From assembly GCF_024158745.1 (NCBI RefSeq), contig NZ_JAMZAW010000011.1:62001-126000 (forward strand): 64,000 nucleotides of DNA, written 5' to 3'. The translations under genes were made by a program, and so were the position numbers. This DNA comes from Paenibacillus tyrphae (GTDB lineage: Bacteria; Bacillota; Bacilli; Paenibacillales; NBRC-103111). Below, in pieces: positions 53,647-61,800 of this stretch. How positions within the stretch are numbered: position 1 is the first letter of the stretch; the number at the start of each line of letters is the position of its first letter. The notes below the pieces were generated by a model. The model was not told the DNA's origin, made no database searches, and was given only the letters and a program-made list of their open reading frames with translations.

Positions 53647-54963
53647 TTATGCTCGTTGAAGCTGCGGACTTTCCTCCAAGATCGCCTTGGCTGCCAGCCG
53701 CGCGCTGGAGAAGGCGCGTTCCGCAAGCTCGCCTTTGCCTTGACAGCCGTCGCCGCAGAAGTAAAACGGCACGTTCTCGATCCGGTTCGGCAGTAGCCGG
53801 TTGCTTGCGATATTTTTGACGCTCGACACCATTGCTTTTTTCGAAACGCGCTTCACTTCCGTCGCTTCGCGCCAGCCCGGATAATGCTGATCGAACAACG
53901 CTTCCATCTGTTCGGTCTTTTTGTCTAAATATGCCTTGCGCTCGTCCTCGCCCTCGAAGTTGTCGTTCAGGTACGCGATGCCCTGCAGCAGCTGCCCGCC
54001 TTCCGGAACGAGCGTATGGTCTGTCGCCGAGACGTCGCTGATGAACAGCTTGTTGTCCATGTCGCTGATGTAGCTGAACGGGCGGGCCACAACACGGTTC
54101 ATGCCGATGTCGTACACCATGACCTCCGTCGCCGTATTGTCCTCGTAAGGGGCCATGAACGGCTCCCACGGCGTGTCCTTGAGCAGCTTACAGACCTGCT
54201 GTACCGGCATGGCGAAAATAACGCGGTCGAATTCGAGCTCGCGGGTTTTCGTCTGCAGCCAAAACTTGCGGTCCGCGTAACGAATGCCGTCTACGCCTTC
54301 GCGCAGCGCAATTTCCCAGCGGGAGGTCAGGTCGATTTTTTGCTTGAGCTGGTTCGTAATGACGGCCCAGCTGCCGAGCACGTAGTTAACCGGGCGGCCC
54401 GACAAAAAGAGGTTGTGATAATAGTCGCTGATCACCGCGCCGGACACCTTCCGCGCCTCTTCCGGCGTGATGAAGAAGTTCGAACAGACGAGATGCTCCC
54501 ACAGCTCTTTCACGTCTTCGTCCGCGTCCGACTGTGCCAAGTAATCGCCCAGCGTATCGTAATTGCGCACGTTGTGAATGTTGGCGATGATCGCCGTAAT
54601 TTCCCCGACGAAGCGCACCTTTTGGAGCGGATTCAGCAGCTCCGTCCGCATCAGGTTGACGAAATCGAGCGGAGCCGGCGTCAGTTGTTCGTTTTTGTAA
54701 TACATGACCCTCCGTTTGTCCACCTGCTTCGAGCTGAACGATAGTCCCAGCTCGCGCTCCATATCGCCGATGGTATGGCGGTCGATGCCGTAAATCGCGT
54801 GCGCGCCGTAATTCAGCGTAAAGCCCGCTTTTTCATAAGTAAACGCACGTCCGCCCAATTGCGGACTGCGCTCGAACAGGACGCCTTCGATTCCTTGTTG
54901 CTCCGATAAATAAGCGGCTGCGGTCAGTCCCGCAAGCCCTCCTCCGATGATAGCAACCTTCAT
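53647..54963 (-). CDS. FAD-dependent amine-oxidase/phytoene-desaturase-like oxidoreductase (internal start)
   Basis: The 438-aa product expected from the internal ATG at 54963. The N-terminal dinucleotide fold (KVAIIGGGLAGLTAAAYL, acidic residue at the end of strand 2 in VLFERSPQLGGRA) and the C-terminal FAD-contact segment (FYFCGDGCQGKGELAERAFSSARLAA) place it with NAD(P)/FAD amine-oxidase-like enzymes related to protoporphyrinogen oxidase and phytoene desaturase. There is no carotenoid or heme neighbour to suggest a substrate. In most bacteria such enzymes are separate from TetR proteins; the ribosome binding site AAAGGAG supports independent translation. It ends at the bidirectional terminator. 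Confidence 0.75.
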   Translation of the reverse strand: MKVAIIGGGLAGLTAAAYLSEQQGIEGVLFERSPQLGGRAFTYEKAGFTLNYGAHAIYGIDRHTIGDMERELGLSFSSKQVDKRRVMYYKNEQLTPAPLDFVNLMRTELLNPLQKVRFVGEITAIIANIHNVRNYDTLGDYLAQSDADEDVKELWEHLVCSNFFITPEEARKVSGAVISDYYHNLFLSGRPVNYVLGSWAVITNQLKQKIDLTSRWEIALREGVDGIRYADRKFWLQTKTRELEFDRVIFAMPVQQVCKLLKDTPWEPFMAPYEDNTATEVMVYDIGMNRVVARPFSYISDMDNKLFISDVSATDHTLVPEGGQLLQGIAYLNDNFEGEDERKAYLDKKTEQMEALFDQHYPGWREATEVKRVSKKAMVSSVKNIASNRLLPNRIENVPFYFCGDGCQGKGELAERAFSSARLAAKAILEESPQLQRA

Positions 54964-55569
54964 GTTGTGTTCTCCTTTCCGTTCTGCTTCCAGTAGAATC
55001 GGTTCCGCTTCCTTGTTATGGCGAAGCCCTGTCCAAACCCAAGCGAGCTGCTCCCGCATCCGCTCGGTCAAATTTGTCTCTTCCTCAATCGCGCACCACA
55101 GCATGACCGTGCCGAAATAAGCGGTGGTCAGCATTTTGGCTTTGCCCGGCTCGGGCAGCCAGCGCAGCAAGCTTTCATATAGCGTTCGTTTCAGCTCTTC
55201 CATAGCCGCCTTCAGGCCTTCGTTTTGCATCGACAGGGCGATCCAGCTGCGGATCAGCCGACGGTAAGCGCCCAGCGCTTCGGCCAAATCCAGCATCAGC
55301 CGGTTGACGTGGCTTTCGAGCGACCGTACCTGCGAAGGCGTGCGGCTGCACCAAGCTCGAATGAGCTCCGTTTGTTTTCTTGGGATTTCCCGAAGAATTT
55401 CGTCTTTACCCTCAAAATAATGGTAGAACGTTCCTTTGGACGTCCGGGTCGCCGCGATGATGTCGTCCACCGACACATGCTCGTACCCGCGTTCCACAAA
55501 CAGCTTCAGGGCGACATCCATCAGGTAGTCGCGTTTTTTTCGCGTCGACGCTCTCATGAAGCGGTCCAC
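53647..55569 (-). CDS. TetR regulator fused in frame to an FAD-dependent oxidoreductase
   Basis: A single 640-codon frame. Residues 1-202 are a full-length TetR repressor: the HTH is RDYLMDVALKLFVERGYEHVSVDDIIAATRTSKGTFYHYFEGKDEIL, and a complete ligand/dimer domain follows. With no stop codon the frame runs (EAERKGEHN) into a complete oxidoreductase starting MKVAIIGGGLAGLTAAAYLSEQQGIEGVLFERSPQLGGRAFTYEKAGFTLNYGAHAIYG (FAD-binding GxGxxG) and ending VPFYFCGDGCQGKGELAERAFSSARLAAKAIL. A strong AAAGGAG stands 8 bases before the internal ATG at 54963, so the enzyme is probably also made alone. The start is GTG 55569 or ATG 55557. The regulator presumably controls the enzyme and itself. Confidence 0.75.
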   Translation of the reverse strand: MDRFMRASTRKKRDYLMDVALKLFVERGYEHVSVDDIIAATRTSKGTFYHYFEGKDEILREIPRKQTELIRAWCSRTPSQVRSLESHVNRLMLDLAEALGAYRRLIRSWIALSMQNEGLKAAMEELKRTLYESLLRWLPEPGKAKMLTTAYFGTVMLWCAIEEETNLTERMREQLAWVWTGLRHNKEAEPILLEAERKGEHNMKVAIIGGGLAGLTAAAYLSEQQGIEGVLFERSPQLGGRAFTYEKAGFTLNYGAHAIYGIDRHTIGDMERELGLSFSSKQVDKRRVMYYKNEQLTPAPLDFVNLMRTELLNPLQKVRFVGEITAIIANIHNVRNYDTLGDYLAQSDADEDVKELWEHLVCSNFFITPEEARKVSGAVISDYYHNLFLSGRPVNYVLGSWAVITNQLKQKIDLTSRWEIALREGVDGIRYADRKFWLQTKTRELEFDRVIFAMPVQQVCKLLKDTPWEPFMAPYEDNTATEVMVYDIGMNRVVARPFSYISDMDNKLFISDVSATDHTLVPEGGQLLQGIAYLNDNFEGEDERKAYLDKKTEQMEALFDQHYPGWREATEVKRVSKKAMVSSVKNIASNRLLPNRIENVPFYFCGDGCQGKGELAERAFSSARLAAKAILEESPQLQRA

Positions 55570-55625
55570 CCTAAACCCCCCTTGGTTTAGTACCGTTTGC
55601 CATGCATTGAATCGTTCCGTTTAGT

Positions 55626-55654
55626 ATTATAGATAATATTAGACCGATAGTCTA
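55626..55654 (-). promoter_or_regulatory. Promoter and probable TetR operator of the fused gene
   Basis: Minus strand: TAGACT (55654-55649), 17-base spacer, TATAAT (55631-55626). The inverted repeat TAGAC-CGATA-GTCTA (55640-55654) overlaps the -35 and is a good candidate operator for the TetR part. Confidence 0.65.
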
Positions 55655-55901
55655 TAAATGAATCCCTGTTTTCGGGCATAAATCGATGCTTATTTTCGTT
55701 AAAATAGATCACATTTTGAGAACGATCAGGTCACAATGGACGGAGCCGCGCAAAAAAAGAACGTTTTATTGTGAAAACAAGCCGAATGATGCCAAAAATC
55801 GGGTCCTTGTCTTTTTGCCGCGGCCAGTTTTCTTTTTGCCAAGTTTTCGGGTATAGTGGAAGGAGACAAGCTTGAACCTGATATGGGAAGGAGGCGAGAA
55901 C
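55655..55901 (+). other. Intergenic region between the TetR promoter and the HIT gene
   Basis: AT-rich non-coding sequence. A TATAGT (55853-55858) about 44 bases upstream of the HIT start could be a -10, with only a poor -35 (TTTCTT). No repeats, RNA structure or small gene with a ribosome binding site was seen. Confidence 0.4.
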
Positions 55902-56246
55902 GTGGACTGCATTTTTTGCAAAATCGTCGAAGGGTCGATTCCTTCGAAAAAAGTGTTCGAGAACGAGCATGTCGTTGCCTTTCACGACATTCATCCGGCC
56001 GCTCCCGTACATATTTTAATCATTCCCAAAAAACATATCGCGTCGATGAACGACGTCGGAGCGGACGACTGGCATCTGCTTGGAGAAATCCACAGCGCGG
56101 CGCAGCAAATCGCCAAAGAACAGGGCGTTGCCGAATCTGGCTACCGTCTGATCAACAACTGCGGCAAGCACAGCGGGCAGGAGGTATTCCATATTCATTA
56201 TCACCTGCTTGGCGGAGAAAAACTGGGGCCGCTCAACGCCCGCTAA
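55902..56246 (+). CDS. HIT family protein (histidine triad nucleotide-binding, HINT-like)
   Basis: 114-aa purine-nucleotide hydrolase of the HINT branch (phosphoramidase activity in family members). MDCIFCKIVEGSIPSKKVFENEHVVAFHDIHPAAPVHILIIPKKHIASMND is the usual start, with Cys3/Cys6 of the optional zinc site. The histidine triad HIHYH lies at residues 97-101 in QEVFHIHYHLLGGEKLGPLNAR, and the middle His is the nucleophile. The start is GTG 55902, 7 bases after AAGGAGG; the frame is open further upstream. It is followed by a strong promoter for rpsU. Confidence 0.95.
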   Translation: MDCIFCKIVEGSIPSKKVFENEHVVAFHDIHPAAPVHILIIPKKHIASMNDVGADDWHLLGEIHSAAQQIAKEQGVAESGYRLINNCGKHSGQEVFHIHYHLLGGEKLGPLNAR

Positions 56247-56286
56247 ACCCGGTGCGGCTCATTTTTGAAGTTTTGTTCCGGATAGG

Positions 56287-56316
56287 TTGACACCCAGTTT
56301 CCTTATCACCTATAAT
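56287..56316 (+). promoter_or_regulatory. Strong sigma-A promoter of rpsU
   Basis: TTGACA (56287-56292), 18-base spacer, TATAAT (56311-56316): consensus hexamers, as expected for a ribosomal protein gene. Confidence 0.85.
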
Positions 56317-56375
56317 GAAGTTTGATGAATGTCTTTTTTCGTCTTGGACGGTCTGTTCGGAGGGAGGGAAAACTG

Positions 56376-56549
56376 GTGTCAGAAACTCGAGTTCGCAAGA
56401 ACGAAACTATAGATGCTGCACTTCGTCGCTTTAAGCGTTCCATCGCCAAAGATGGCGTTTTGGCGGAGGTCAAAAAACGCAAGCATTATGAGAAGCCAAG
56501 CGTGAAACGCAAGAAGAAGTCAGAGGCTGCTCGCAAGAGAAAGTTCTAG
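56376..56549 (+). CDS. rpsU: 30S ribosomal protein S21
   Basis: 57-aa basic protein of the 30S platform next to the anti-Shine-Dalgarno end of 16S rRNA. The sequence [56 protein letters not shown] is typical of Firmicutes S21. The start is GTG 56376 with GGAGGG upstream; the frame extends upstream, but homologues begin here. It is followed 12 bases later by yqeY, the conserved pair. Confidence 0.97.
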   Translation: MSETRVRKNETIDAALRRFKRSIAKDGVLAEVKKRKHYEKPSVKRKKKSEAARKRKF

Positions 56550-56561
56550 GAGGCTTAATCG

Positions 56562-57005
56562 ATGAGCTTAAGCGACAGACTAAACGATGACATGAAGCTT
56601 GCGATGAAGAGTCAAGACAAGTTTAAACTCTCCGTAATCCGTATGGTTCGTGCAGCTATCAAGAATCTTGAGATAGATCAGCGTAAAACCTTAGATGAAC
56701 AAGAAGTACTTGACGTCTTGAATCGCGAGATCAAACAGCGCAAAGATTCCCTCCAAGAATTTGAAAAGGCCGGTCGTGACGATTTGGCGGAAAACCTGAA
56801 GGCCGAGGTCGCCATACTGATGGAGTACATGCCGCAGCAATTCACCGATGAAGAAGTAAAAGCCATTGTACAGCAGACCATCCAAGAAGTGGGGGCTTCT
56901 TCCAAAGCGGACATGGGCAAAGTCATGGGCGCATTAATGCCAAAGGTTAAAGGACGAGCAGACGGCAAGGTCGTCAATCAGTTCGTCCAACAGTTATTGT
57001 CTTAA
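56562..57005 (+). CDS. yqeY: GatB/YqeY domain protein
   Basis: 147-aa stand-alone version of the YqeY domain that forms the C-terminus of amidotransferase subunit GatB, where it binds tRNA. MSLSDRLNDDMKLAMKSQDKFKLSVIRMVRAAIKNLEIDQRKTLDEQEVLDVLNREIKQRKDSLQEFEKAGRDDLAENLKAEVAILMEYMPQQFTDEEV is the helical N-terminal part, followed by the small GatB-like subdomain (DMGKVMGALMPKVKGRADGKVVNQFVQQLL). The function of the free protein is unclear. It is co-transcribed with rpsU and ends at a terminator. Confidence 0.95.
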   Translation: MSLSDRLNDDMKLAMKSQDKFKLSVIRMVRAAIKNLEIDQRKTLDEQEVLDVLNREIKQRKDSLQEFEKAGRDDLAENLKAEVAILMEYMPQQFTDEEVKAIVQQTIQEVGASSKADMGKVMGALMPKVKGRADGKVVNQFVQQLLS

Positions 57006-57015
57006 CAACAGCGGG

Positions 57016-57046
57016 AAACACTCCTACTTATTGGAGTGTTTTTCTT
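57016..57046 (+). terminator. Rho-independent terminator after yqeY
   Basis: AACACTCC (57017-57024) pairs with GGAGTGTT (57033-57040), followed by TTTTCTTTTTG. Confidence 0.88.
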
Positions 57047-57134
57047 TTTGTTTGCAGTTTTGTGAATCAAACTCGCCGCTCTTGCGTAGTACCTCTTGGA
57101 AGCATTGCAAATCGCGCGAAAAGGAGGTCATCTT

Positions 57135-58532
57135 GTGCATTCACTCGAGAATAAGCGCTTAGCGCTGCTTTTTCGGCTTCCGCTTGTCTTTTTTCTCGCA
57201 GCGGCGCTTCTGCTGTCCGCTCTAGCCGGATTTCTGCCTGCGGAACCCGCGAACGCCGAATCGACGTCCTCGCCGCCAAAAGCTGCCCCGGTCGTCGTGA
57301 TTCCGGTGCATCAGACGGTGGAGAATGGGCTGCAGACCTTTTTGCAGCGGGCGCTGCAGGAGGCGCAATCAATGGGCGCCTATTATGTCGTGCTGGACGT
57401 CGATACGCTTGGCGGCCGCGTCGATTCGGCGCAGGAAATCGGTCAATTGATCAAAAACAGCCCGGTTCCGACGATTGCTTACGTGCACGGCAAAGCCATC
57501 TCGGCAGGCAGCTACATTGCGCTTAATGCCGGCAAAATCGCCATGGAGCCGGGAAGCTCGCTTGGCGCGGCAGCTGTGGTGGACGGGGCCGGGAATGAAA
57601 TCGAAAGCGTCAAAGTGGTATCGTACTGGTCCGGCCAGATGAAGGCCGCCGCGGAGCTGCGCGGACGGAAGACGCAAATCGCCGAAGCGATGGTCGACAA
57701 AAACGTTGGCGTATCCATGCCGGAGATCGGCCGAACGGTGCCTAAGGGCGAAATTTTGACGCTCACGGCGGAGGAAGCGCTTAAAGTCGGTTATGCGGAG
57801 AAAATGGCCGGAAGCCTGCAGGAGGTCGTACAGTTCATCGGCGGAGAGGAGCATCCGCTGGTCACGCTGGAGCCCAGCCTGGCGGAATCGTTCGCCCGGT
57901 ACGTGACCCAGCCTTGGGTATCGACGCTGCTGCTTATCATCGGGATTGCCGGTATCGCGATCGAGCTGTTCGTCCCCGGCTTCGGGCTGCCGGGAATCGT
58001 CGGCGTACTCGGCTTCGGACTATACTTTTTCGGACACTATATTGCCGGATTCGCGGGGTTCGAGGAGATCGCTCTGTTTATCGCGGGCATTTTGCTGCTG
58101 TTGATCGAGGTGTTTGTGTCCAGCTTCGGGATTTTAGGCTTTCTGGGCGCTGCCTGCTTGATCAGCGGCGTCGTGCTTGCCGCCTACAACACGAAAGCGG
58201 CCGCGATGAACCTGGGTATTGCTTTCGTCATTGCGGTCGTCGTCGTCGCCGTTGTCGTGAAATATTTTAAGCATCGCGGCGTCTGGAACCGGTTTGTATT
58301 GCGGGAAAAGCTCACCGAAGACAAAGGCTACGTTTCCGCGTCGTCCCGCAGCGATCTGCTTGGCCGGTCAGGCAAGGCGGTTACGCCGCTCAGGCCGGCC
58401 GGGACCGCGCTGTTTGGCGACGAGCGCGTCGATGTCGTGACGGTGGGGGATTTTGTCGAATCAGGCCGAACCGTCAAGGTCACGCATGTCGAAGGCGTCC
58501 GGGTCGTCGTGCAGGAGGTCAAGGAAGCCTAG
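57135..58532 (+). CDS. NfeD family membrane-bound serine protease-like protein
   Basis: 465-aa protein, long-form NfeD (YqeZ of B. subtilis), which works with the flotillin FloA in membrane microdomains. It has a signal/anchor (LLFRLPLVFFLAAALLLSALAGFLPAEPANA), a ClpP/SppA-like extracytoplasmic domain (YYVVLDVDTLGGRVDSAQEIGQLIKNSPVPTIAYVHGKAISAGSYIALNAGKIAMEPGSSLGAAAVV, the serine in SAGSYIAL being the candidate nucleophile), four or five C-terminal membrane segments (STLLLIIGIAGIAIELF...) and a cytoplasmic OB-fold (SDLLGRSGKAVTPLRPAGTALFGDERVDVVTVGDFVESGRTVKVTHVEGVRVVVQEV). The start is GTG 57135, 7 bases after AAGGAGG. floA follows. Confidence 0.95.
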   Translation: MHSLENKRLALLFRLPLVFFLAAALLLSALAGFLPAEPANAESTSSPPKAAPVVVIPVHQTVENGLQTFLQRALQEAQSMGAYYVVLDVDTLGGRVDSAQEIGQLIKNSPVPTIAYVHGKAISAGSYIALNAGKIAMEPGSSLGAAAVVDGAGNEIESVKVVSYWSGQMKAAAELRGRKTQIAEAMVDKNVGVSMPEIGRTVPKGEILTLTAEEALKVGYAEKMAGSLQEVVQFIGGEEHPLVTLEPSLAESFARYVTQPWVSTLLLIIGIAGIAIELFVPGFGLPGIVGVLGFGLYFFGHYIAGFAGFEEIALFIAGILLLLIEVFVSSFGILGFLGAACLISGVVLAAYNTKAAAMNLGIAFVIAVVVVAVVVKYFKHRGVWNRFVLREKLTEDKGYVSASSRSDLLGRSGKAVTPLRPAGTALFGDERVDVVTVGDFVESGRTVKVTHVEGVRVVVQEVKEA

Positions 58533-58589
58533 GCTGAACGAGCTTTGCCGTTACGTCGATGGACTTACAACAAAGGAGGAGTTTGTACA

Positions 58590-59582
58590 ATGGATACATC
58601 CCTTATTTCAATTTTCTTGCTGGCGGCGGTCGTGATCATCGCGCTGTCCGTATTTTTCACATTTGTCCCGGTCATGCTGTGGATTTCCGCGCTGGCGTCC
58701 GGGGTACGGATCGGTATCATTACGCTTGTGGCGATGCGGTTGCGCCGGGTCATTCCGAGCCGGATCGTCAATCCGATGATCAAGGCGACCAAAGCCGGAT
58801 TGGATTTAACCATTAACCAACTGGAGAGCCACTTCTTGGCGGGCGGTAACGTCGACCGCGTAGTCAATGCGTTGATCGCGGCACACCGCGCCAACATTCA
58901 CTTGGAATTCGAGCGTGCGGCGGCGATCGATCTGGCCGGCCGCGACGTGCTTCAGGCCGTGCAGATGAGCGTCAACCCGCGAGTGATCGAGACGCCGGTC
59001 GTCTCCGCCGTGGCCAAAGACGGGATCGAAGTGAAGGTTATTGCACGGGTGACGGTACGCACCAACCTCGACCGGCTGGTCGGGGGCGCGGGAGAAGAAA
59101 CGATCATCGCCCGTGTCGGCGAAGGGATCGTCACCACGGTAGGTTCCAGCGGCTCGCACAAGGACGTGCTTGAAAACCCGGATATGATTTCTCGCACGGT
59201 ACTGGGCAAAGGGCTTGATGCCGGTACGGCGTTTGAGATTTTGTCCATCGATATTGCGGATGTGGACGTAGGCAAAAACATCGGGGCGCACCTGCAAACG
59301 GAGCAAGCGGAAGCCGACAAGCGGATTGCGCAGGCGAAAGCGGAGGAGCGCCGCGCGATGGCCGTCGCCCAAGAGCAGGAGATGAAGGCGAAGGTCGTAG
59401 AGATGAAAGCGAAGGTTGTCGAAGCCGAATCCGAAGTGCCGCTCGCGATGGCGGAAGCGCTGCGCGAGGGCAAGCTCGGCGTCATGGATTACATGAACCT
59501 CAAGAACATCGACGCGGATACCCAAATGCGCTCCACCCTCGGCAAAATGAACGATCCGGGCAAAGACGGGGACAATGCCTGA
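58590..59582 (+). CDS. floA: Flotillin-like protein FloA
   Basis: 330-aa scaffold of functional membrane microdomains (YqfA), which organises secretion, cell-wall and signalling complexes. The N-terminal hairpin anchor is [34 protein letters not shown], followed by the SPFH/PHB domain and a coiled-coil region with Glu/Ala repeats ([65 protein letters not shown]). The ATG at 58590 follows AAAGGAGGA. It forms a conserved operon with the upstream NfeD gene. Confidence 0.97.
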   Translation: MDTSLISIFLLAAVVIIALSVFFTFVPVMLWISALASGVRIGIITLVAMRLRRVIPSRIVNPMIKATKAGLDLTINQLESHFLAGGNVDRVVNALIAAHRANIHLEFERAAAIDLAGRDVLQAVQMSVNPRVIETPVVSAVAKDGIEVKVIARVTVRTNLDRLVGGAGEETIIARVGEGIVTTVGSSGSHKDVLENPDMISRTVLGKGLDAGTAFEILSIDIADVDVGKNIGAHLQTEQAEADKRIAQAKAEERRAMAVAQEQEMKAKVVEMKAKVVEAESEVPLAMAEALREGKLGVMDYMNLKNIDADTQMRSTLGKMNDPGKDGDNA

Positions 59583-59616
59583 TAGCCTTCAGCCGGGCAG
59601 AAAGGCGGGATAACCG

Positions 59617-60120
59617 ATGCGCACCATAGTGGATCTGATATTGAGCAACTGGTTTGTTGTGGTTATTTTGTATATCGTGCTAAGCGGTATCGTGAGAAAA
59701 TTAAGGACCGGCGGCAAGAGCGGACGAGGCGTACCGCAGCCGCAGGGGAGAGCGCCGAAAGGCGGCATGCCGCCCTTCGGCGGCGACGGTTCCGGCTGGC
59801 CCGGCTCGGCGAAGCCGATGCCCAAGGCGCAGCCGGTTCAAGCGCGACCGGCAGCTTTGGGCGGCGACCGGCCGCAGCCTGCCGAAATGGACCGCCGCAG
59901 GTCGCAGCCGGCGCCCCTGCCCGACGCTAATGCTGCTGCTGCACCGGCGCCTGAGCAGCCATCTACGGCCGCTGCAGCGCTTCCTTCTGCCGATCCGCGG
60001 GGATCGGGCGAAAGCGTAGCCTCCGCGTTCGGCAGCCTGACCCCGCAGGATGCGGCGCGCGGTGTGTTGTGGGCCGAGATTCTCGGCCCTCCGCGGGCCA
60101 AACGCCCCTTCCGGCGTTAA
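59617..60120 (+). CDS. Membrane-anchored proline/alanine-rich protein of unknown function
   Basis: 167-aa protein with one N-terminal membrane segment (LILSNWFVVVILYIVLSGIV, residues about 7-26), a long Gly/Pro/Gln/Ala-rich disordered middle (residues 35-140) and a short ordered C-terminus, VASAFGSLTPQDAARGVLWAEILGPPRAKRPFRR. The C-terminal motif GVLWAEILGPPRAKRP looks like a conserved partner-binding tail. It lies directly downstream of floA, before the yqfC-yqfD sporulation genes, so a microdomain role is possible but unproven. The start is ATG 59617 with a weak GGCGGGA. Confidence 0.7.
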   Translation: MRTIVDLILSNWFVVVILYIVLSGIVRKLRTGGKSGRGVPQPQGRAPKGGMPPFGGDGSGWPGSAKPMPKAQPVQARPAALGGDRPQPAEMDRRRSQPAPLPDANAAAAPAPEQPSTAAAALPSADPRGSGESVASAFGSLTPQDAARGVLWAEILGPPRAKRPFRR

Positions 60121-60130
60121 TCGTTCATAC

Positions 60131-60183
60131 GAAGCGTCTTCCTTTCGATCCCGGTTTCCGGGATTCGCGGGAAGGCGCTTTTT
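60131..60183 (+). terminator. Rho-independent terminator of the nfeD-floA operon
   Basis: AAGCGTCTTCC (60132-60142) pairs with GGAAGGCGCTT (60170-60180), with the inner stem TCCCGG/CCGGGA, followed by a T-run. Confidence 0.85.
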
Positions 60184-60219
60184 GCTTTGCCGCACGAGAG
60201 GAGCAGGTTGCGTTCCGGG

Positions 60220-60247
60220 GCATATTTTCCAATTCCCGGCATAAGGT
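60220..60247 (+). promoter_or_regulatory. Predicted sigma-E promoter of yqfCD
   Basis: GCATATT (60220-60226), 13-base spacer, CATAAGGT (60240-60247) resembles the mother-cell sigma-E consensus (KMATATT-N13/15-CATACAHT). The yqfCD pair is sigma-E-dependent in B. subtilis, and a terminator lies directly upstream. Confidence 0.55.
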
Positions 60248-60292
60248 GTAAATAGCCGTGTTATGCTTTTTGGACTGCGGAGGAGGTTGCCT

Positions 60293-60571
60293 ATGCGAAA
60301 GCTGACCCGCCGATTCAATCAATTTACCGCTAAATTACTCGACCTGCCGCAGGATGTCGTGATGGACTTGCCCCGTATGACAATGATCGGGAACCGGCAG
60401 CTTTATATCGAAAATCACCGCGGCGTGTTGCATTTTTCCAACGAAGTGCTCAAGCTGGCGCTGACCGCAGGGCGGGTGGAGGTATACGGCTCGGAGCTTG
60501 TTATCCGCGCCATCTTGACGGAAGAAGTGTTCATCGAAGGCATGATCCGCGATATCAAATATATTCCGTAG
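60293..60571 (+). CDS. yqfC: Sporulation protein YqfC
   Basis: 92-aa protein of the YqfC/YabP family, made in the mother cell during sporulation; its biochemical role is unknown. MRKLTRRFNQFTAKLLDLPQDVVMDLPRMTMIGNRQLYIENHRGVLHFSNEVLKLALTAGRVEVYGSELVIRAILTEEVFIEGMIRDIKYIP matches the family: a short basic start, DLPRMTMIGNRQLYIENHRGVL, and a beta-rich end with IxEVFIEGxIxxI. ATG 60293 has GGAGGAGG close upstream. yqfD starts 22 bases after its stop. Confidence 0.93.
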   Translation: MRKLTRRFNQFTAKLLDLPQDVVMDLPRMTMIGNRQLYIENHRGVLHFSNEVLKLALTAGRVEVYGSELVIRAILTEEVFIEGMIRDIKYIP

Positions 60572-60592
60572 CCCGGAAAGGAGAAGTCGATC

Positions 60593-61774
60593 GTGAAATC
60601 TTCGTATATCCACCGCCTGCGCGGCTTTGTTCGGATTGAAGTGAAAGGCGGGCAGATCGAGAAGCTGCTGAACCGTATGACGGAGAGGAAGATGGCCGTC
60701 TGGGATATCCGTTATACGGCGGAAAACAAAGCCGAGCTGTCGATCACGATCCGTGACTTTTTCCGGCTTCGCCCGCTTTTGAAGGAGACAGGCTCACGCA
60801 CCCGGATTCGCCAGAAACAGGGACTTCCTTTTTGGATAGACAAGCTGGAGAAACGCAAATTTTTTGCTCTGGGCGTGCTTGCTTTTGTTATCGGAATCTA
60901 TGTGCTGTCCTCGCTCGTGTGGCAGGTTCGCGTCGAAGGCAACGAGAAACTCGGCAAGGAGCAGATCCTGCAAGCCGCGAAACAGCAAGGCATTTACAAG
61001 CTGCAGTGGAAATTCCGCTTGAAAGACCCGGCCGAGCTGTCCAGGGCGCTGCAGCGGGAGCTGCCGGGCACCGCTTGGGTCGGTGTGGAGGTAAGCGGGA
61101 CGCACGTTGTTATCAAGGTCGTCGAATCGACCGTGCCCGACAAACCGCCGCTGCTTAGCCCAAGGCATCTGGTTGCTTCCAAGAGCGCAATGGTCACCGA
61201 AATTTTCGCCGAAAAGGGAAGGCCGCTCGTTAAGCCGAATACATATGTGCGCAAAGGGGACATATTGATATCGGGAATCATCGGCGTCGAGACGAACCAG
61301 CAAACCGTTGTCGCCGCGGGGAAGGTTAAGGGAATAGTGTGGTACAAGCCGACCGTCGAAGTACCGCTTACGCTCCAGTACAAAACCTATACCGGCGAAA
61401 CGAAAAACCGCTCGTACCTCGTCCTGGGGAGCCGCGGCCTCCAGCTAAGCGGCTACGGGAAAATTCCGTTCGAGCAGTATGAAACCGTCCCCGAACGGAA
61501 AACGCTCGGCTGGCGTGGCTACACGCTCCCGATCGGCTGGCTCAGCGAAAAGCTGCTGGAGGTACAAATCATAGAGCAGGCCGTTGACCCGAAGGAAGCT
61601 TCGGAGCTCGGCATCGAGCAGGCCAAAGCGCAAATTTTGTCGGCGGCGGGCAGCGAATCACGTGTCGTTTCGGAAAAAATTTTGCATGAAAAGGCGGAGA
61701 ATGGTAAAGTTTATATGGAAGTACTTTTGGAAGTGGAAGAACCGATCGCAATCGAACAACCGATCGTCCCATAA
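60593..61774 (+). CDS. yqfD: Sporulation protein YqfD
   Basis: 393-aa membrane protein of the YqfD family, sigma-E controlled and required for efficient sporulation in B. subtilis. The N-terminus (IHRLRGFVRIEVKGGQIEKLLNRMTERKMAVWDIRYTAENKAELSITIRDFFRLRPLLKET) is followed by one membrane segment (FFALGVLAFVIGIYVLSSLVW, residues about 87-107) and an extracytoplasmic part that includes a POTRA-like domain (VRVEGNEKLGKEQILQAAKQQGIYKLQWKFRLKDPAELSRALQRELPGTAWVGVEVSGTHVVIKVVE). The start is GTG 60593 after AAAGGAGA. It is followed by a structured-RNA element and phoH. Confidence 0.95.
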   Translation: MKSSYIHRLRGFVRIEVKGGQIEKLLNRMTERKMAVWDIRYTAENKAELSITIRDFFRLRPLLKETGSRTRIRQKQGLPFWIDKLEKRKFFALGVLAFVIGIYVLSSLVWQVRVEGNEKLGKEQILQAAKQQGIYKLQWKFRLKDPAELSRALQRELPGTAWVGVEVSGTHVVIKVVESTVPDKPPLLSPRHLVASKSAMVTEIFAEKGRPLVKPNTYVRKGDILISGIIGVETNQQTVVAAGKVKGIVWYKPTVEVPLTLQYKTYTGETKNRSYLVLGSRGLQLSGYGKIPFEQYETVPERKTLGWRGYTLPIGWLSEKLLEVQIIEQAVDPKEASELGIEQAKAQILSAAGSESRVVSEKILHEKAENGKVYMEVLLEVEEPIAIEQPIVP

Positions 61775-61800
61775 AAGACTACTGACGGAGCGGTTTACGG

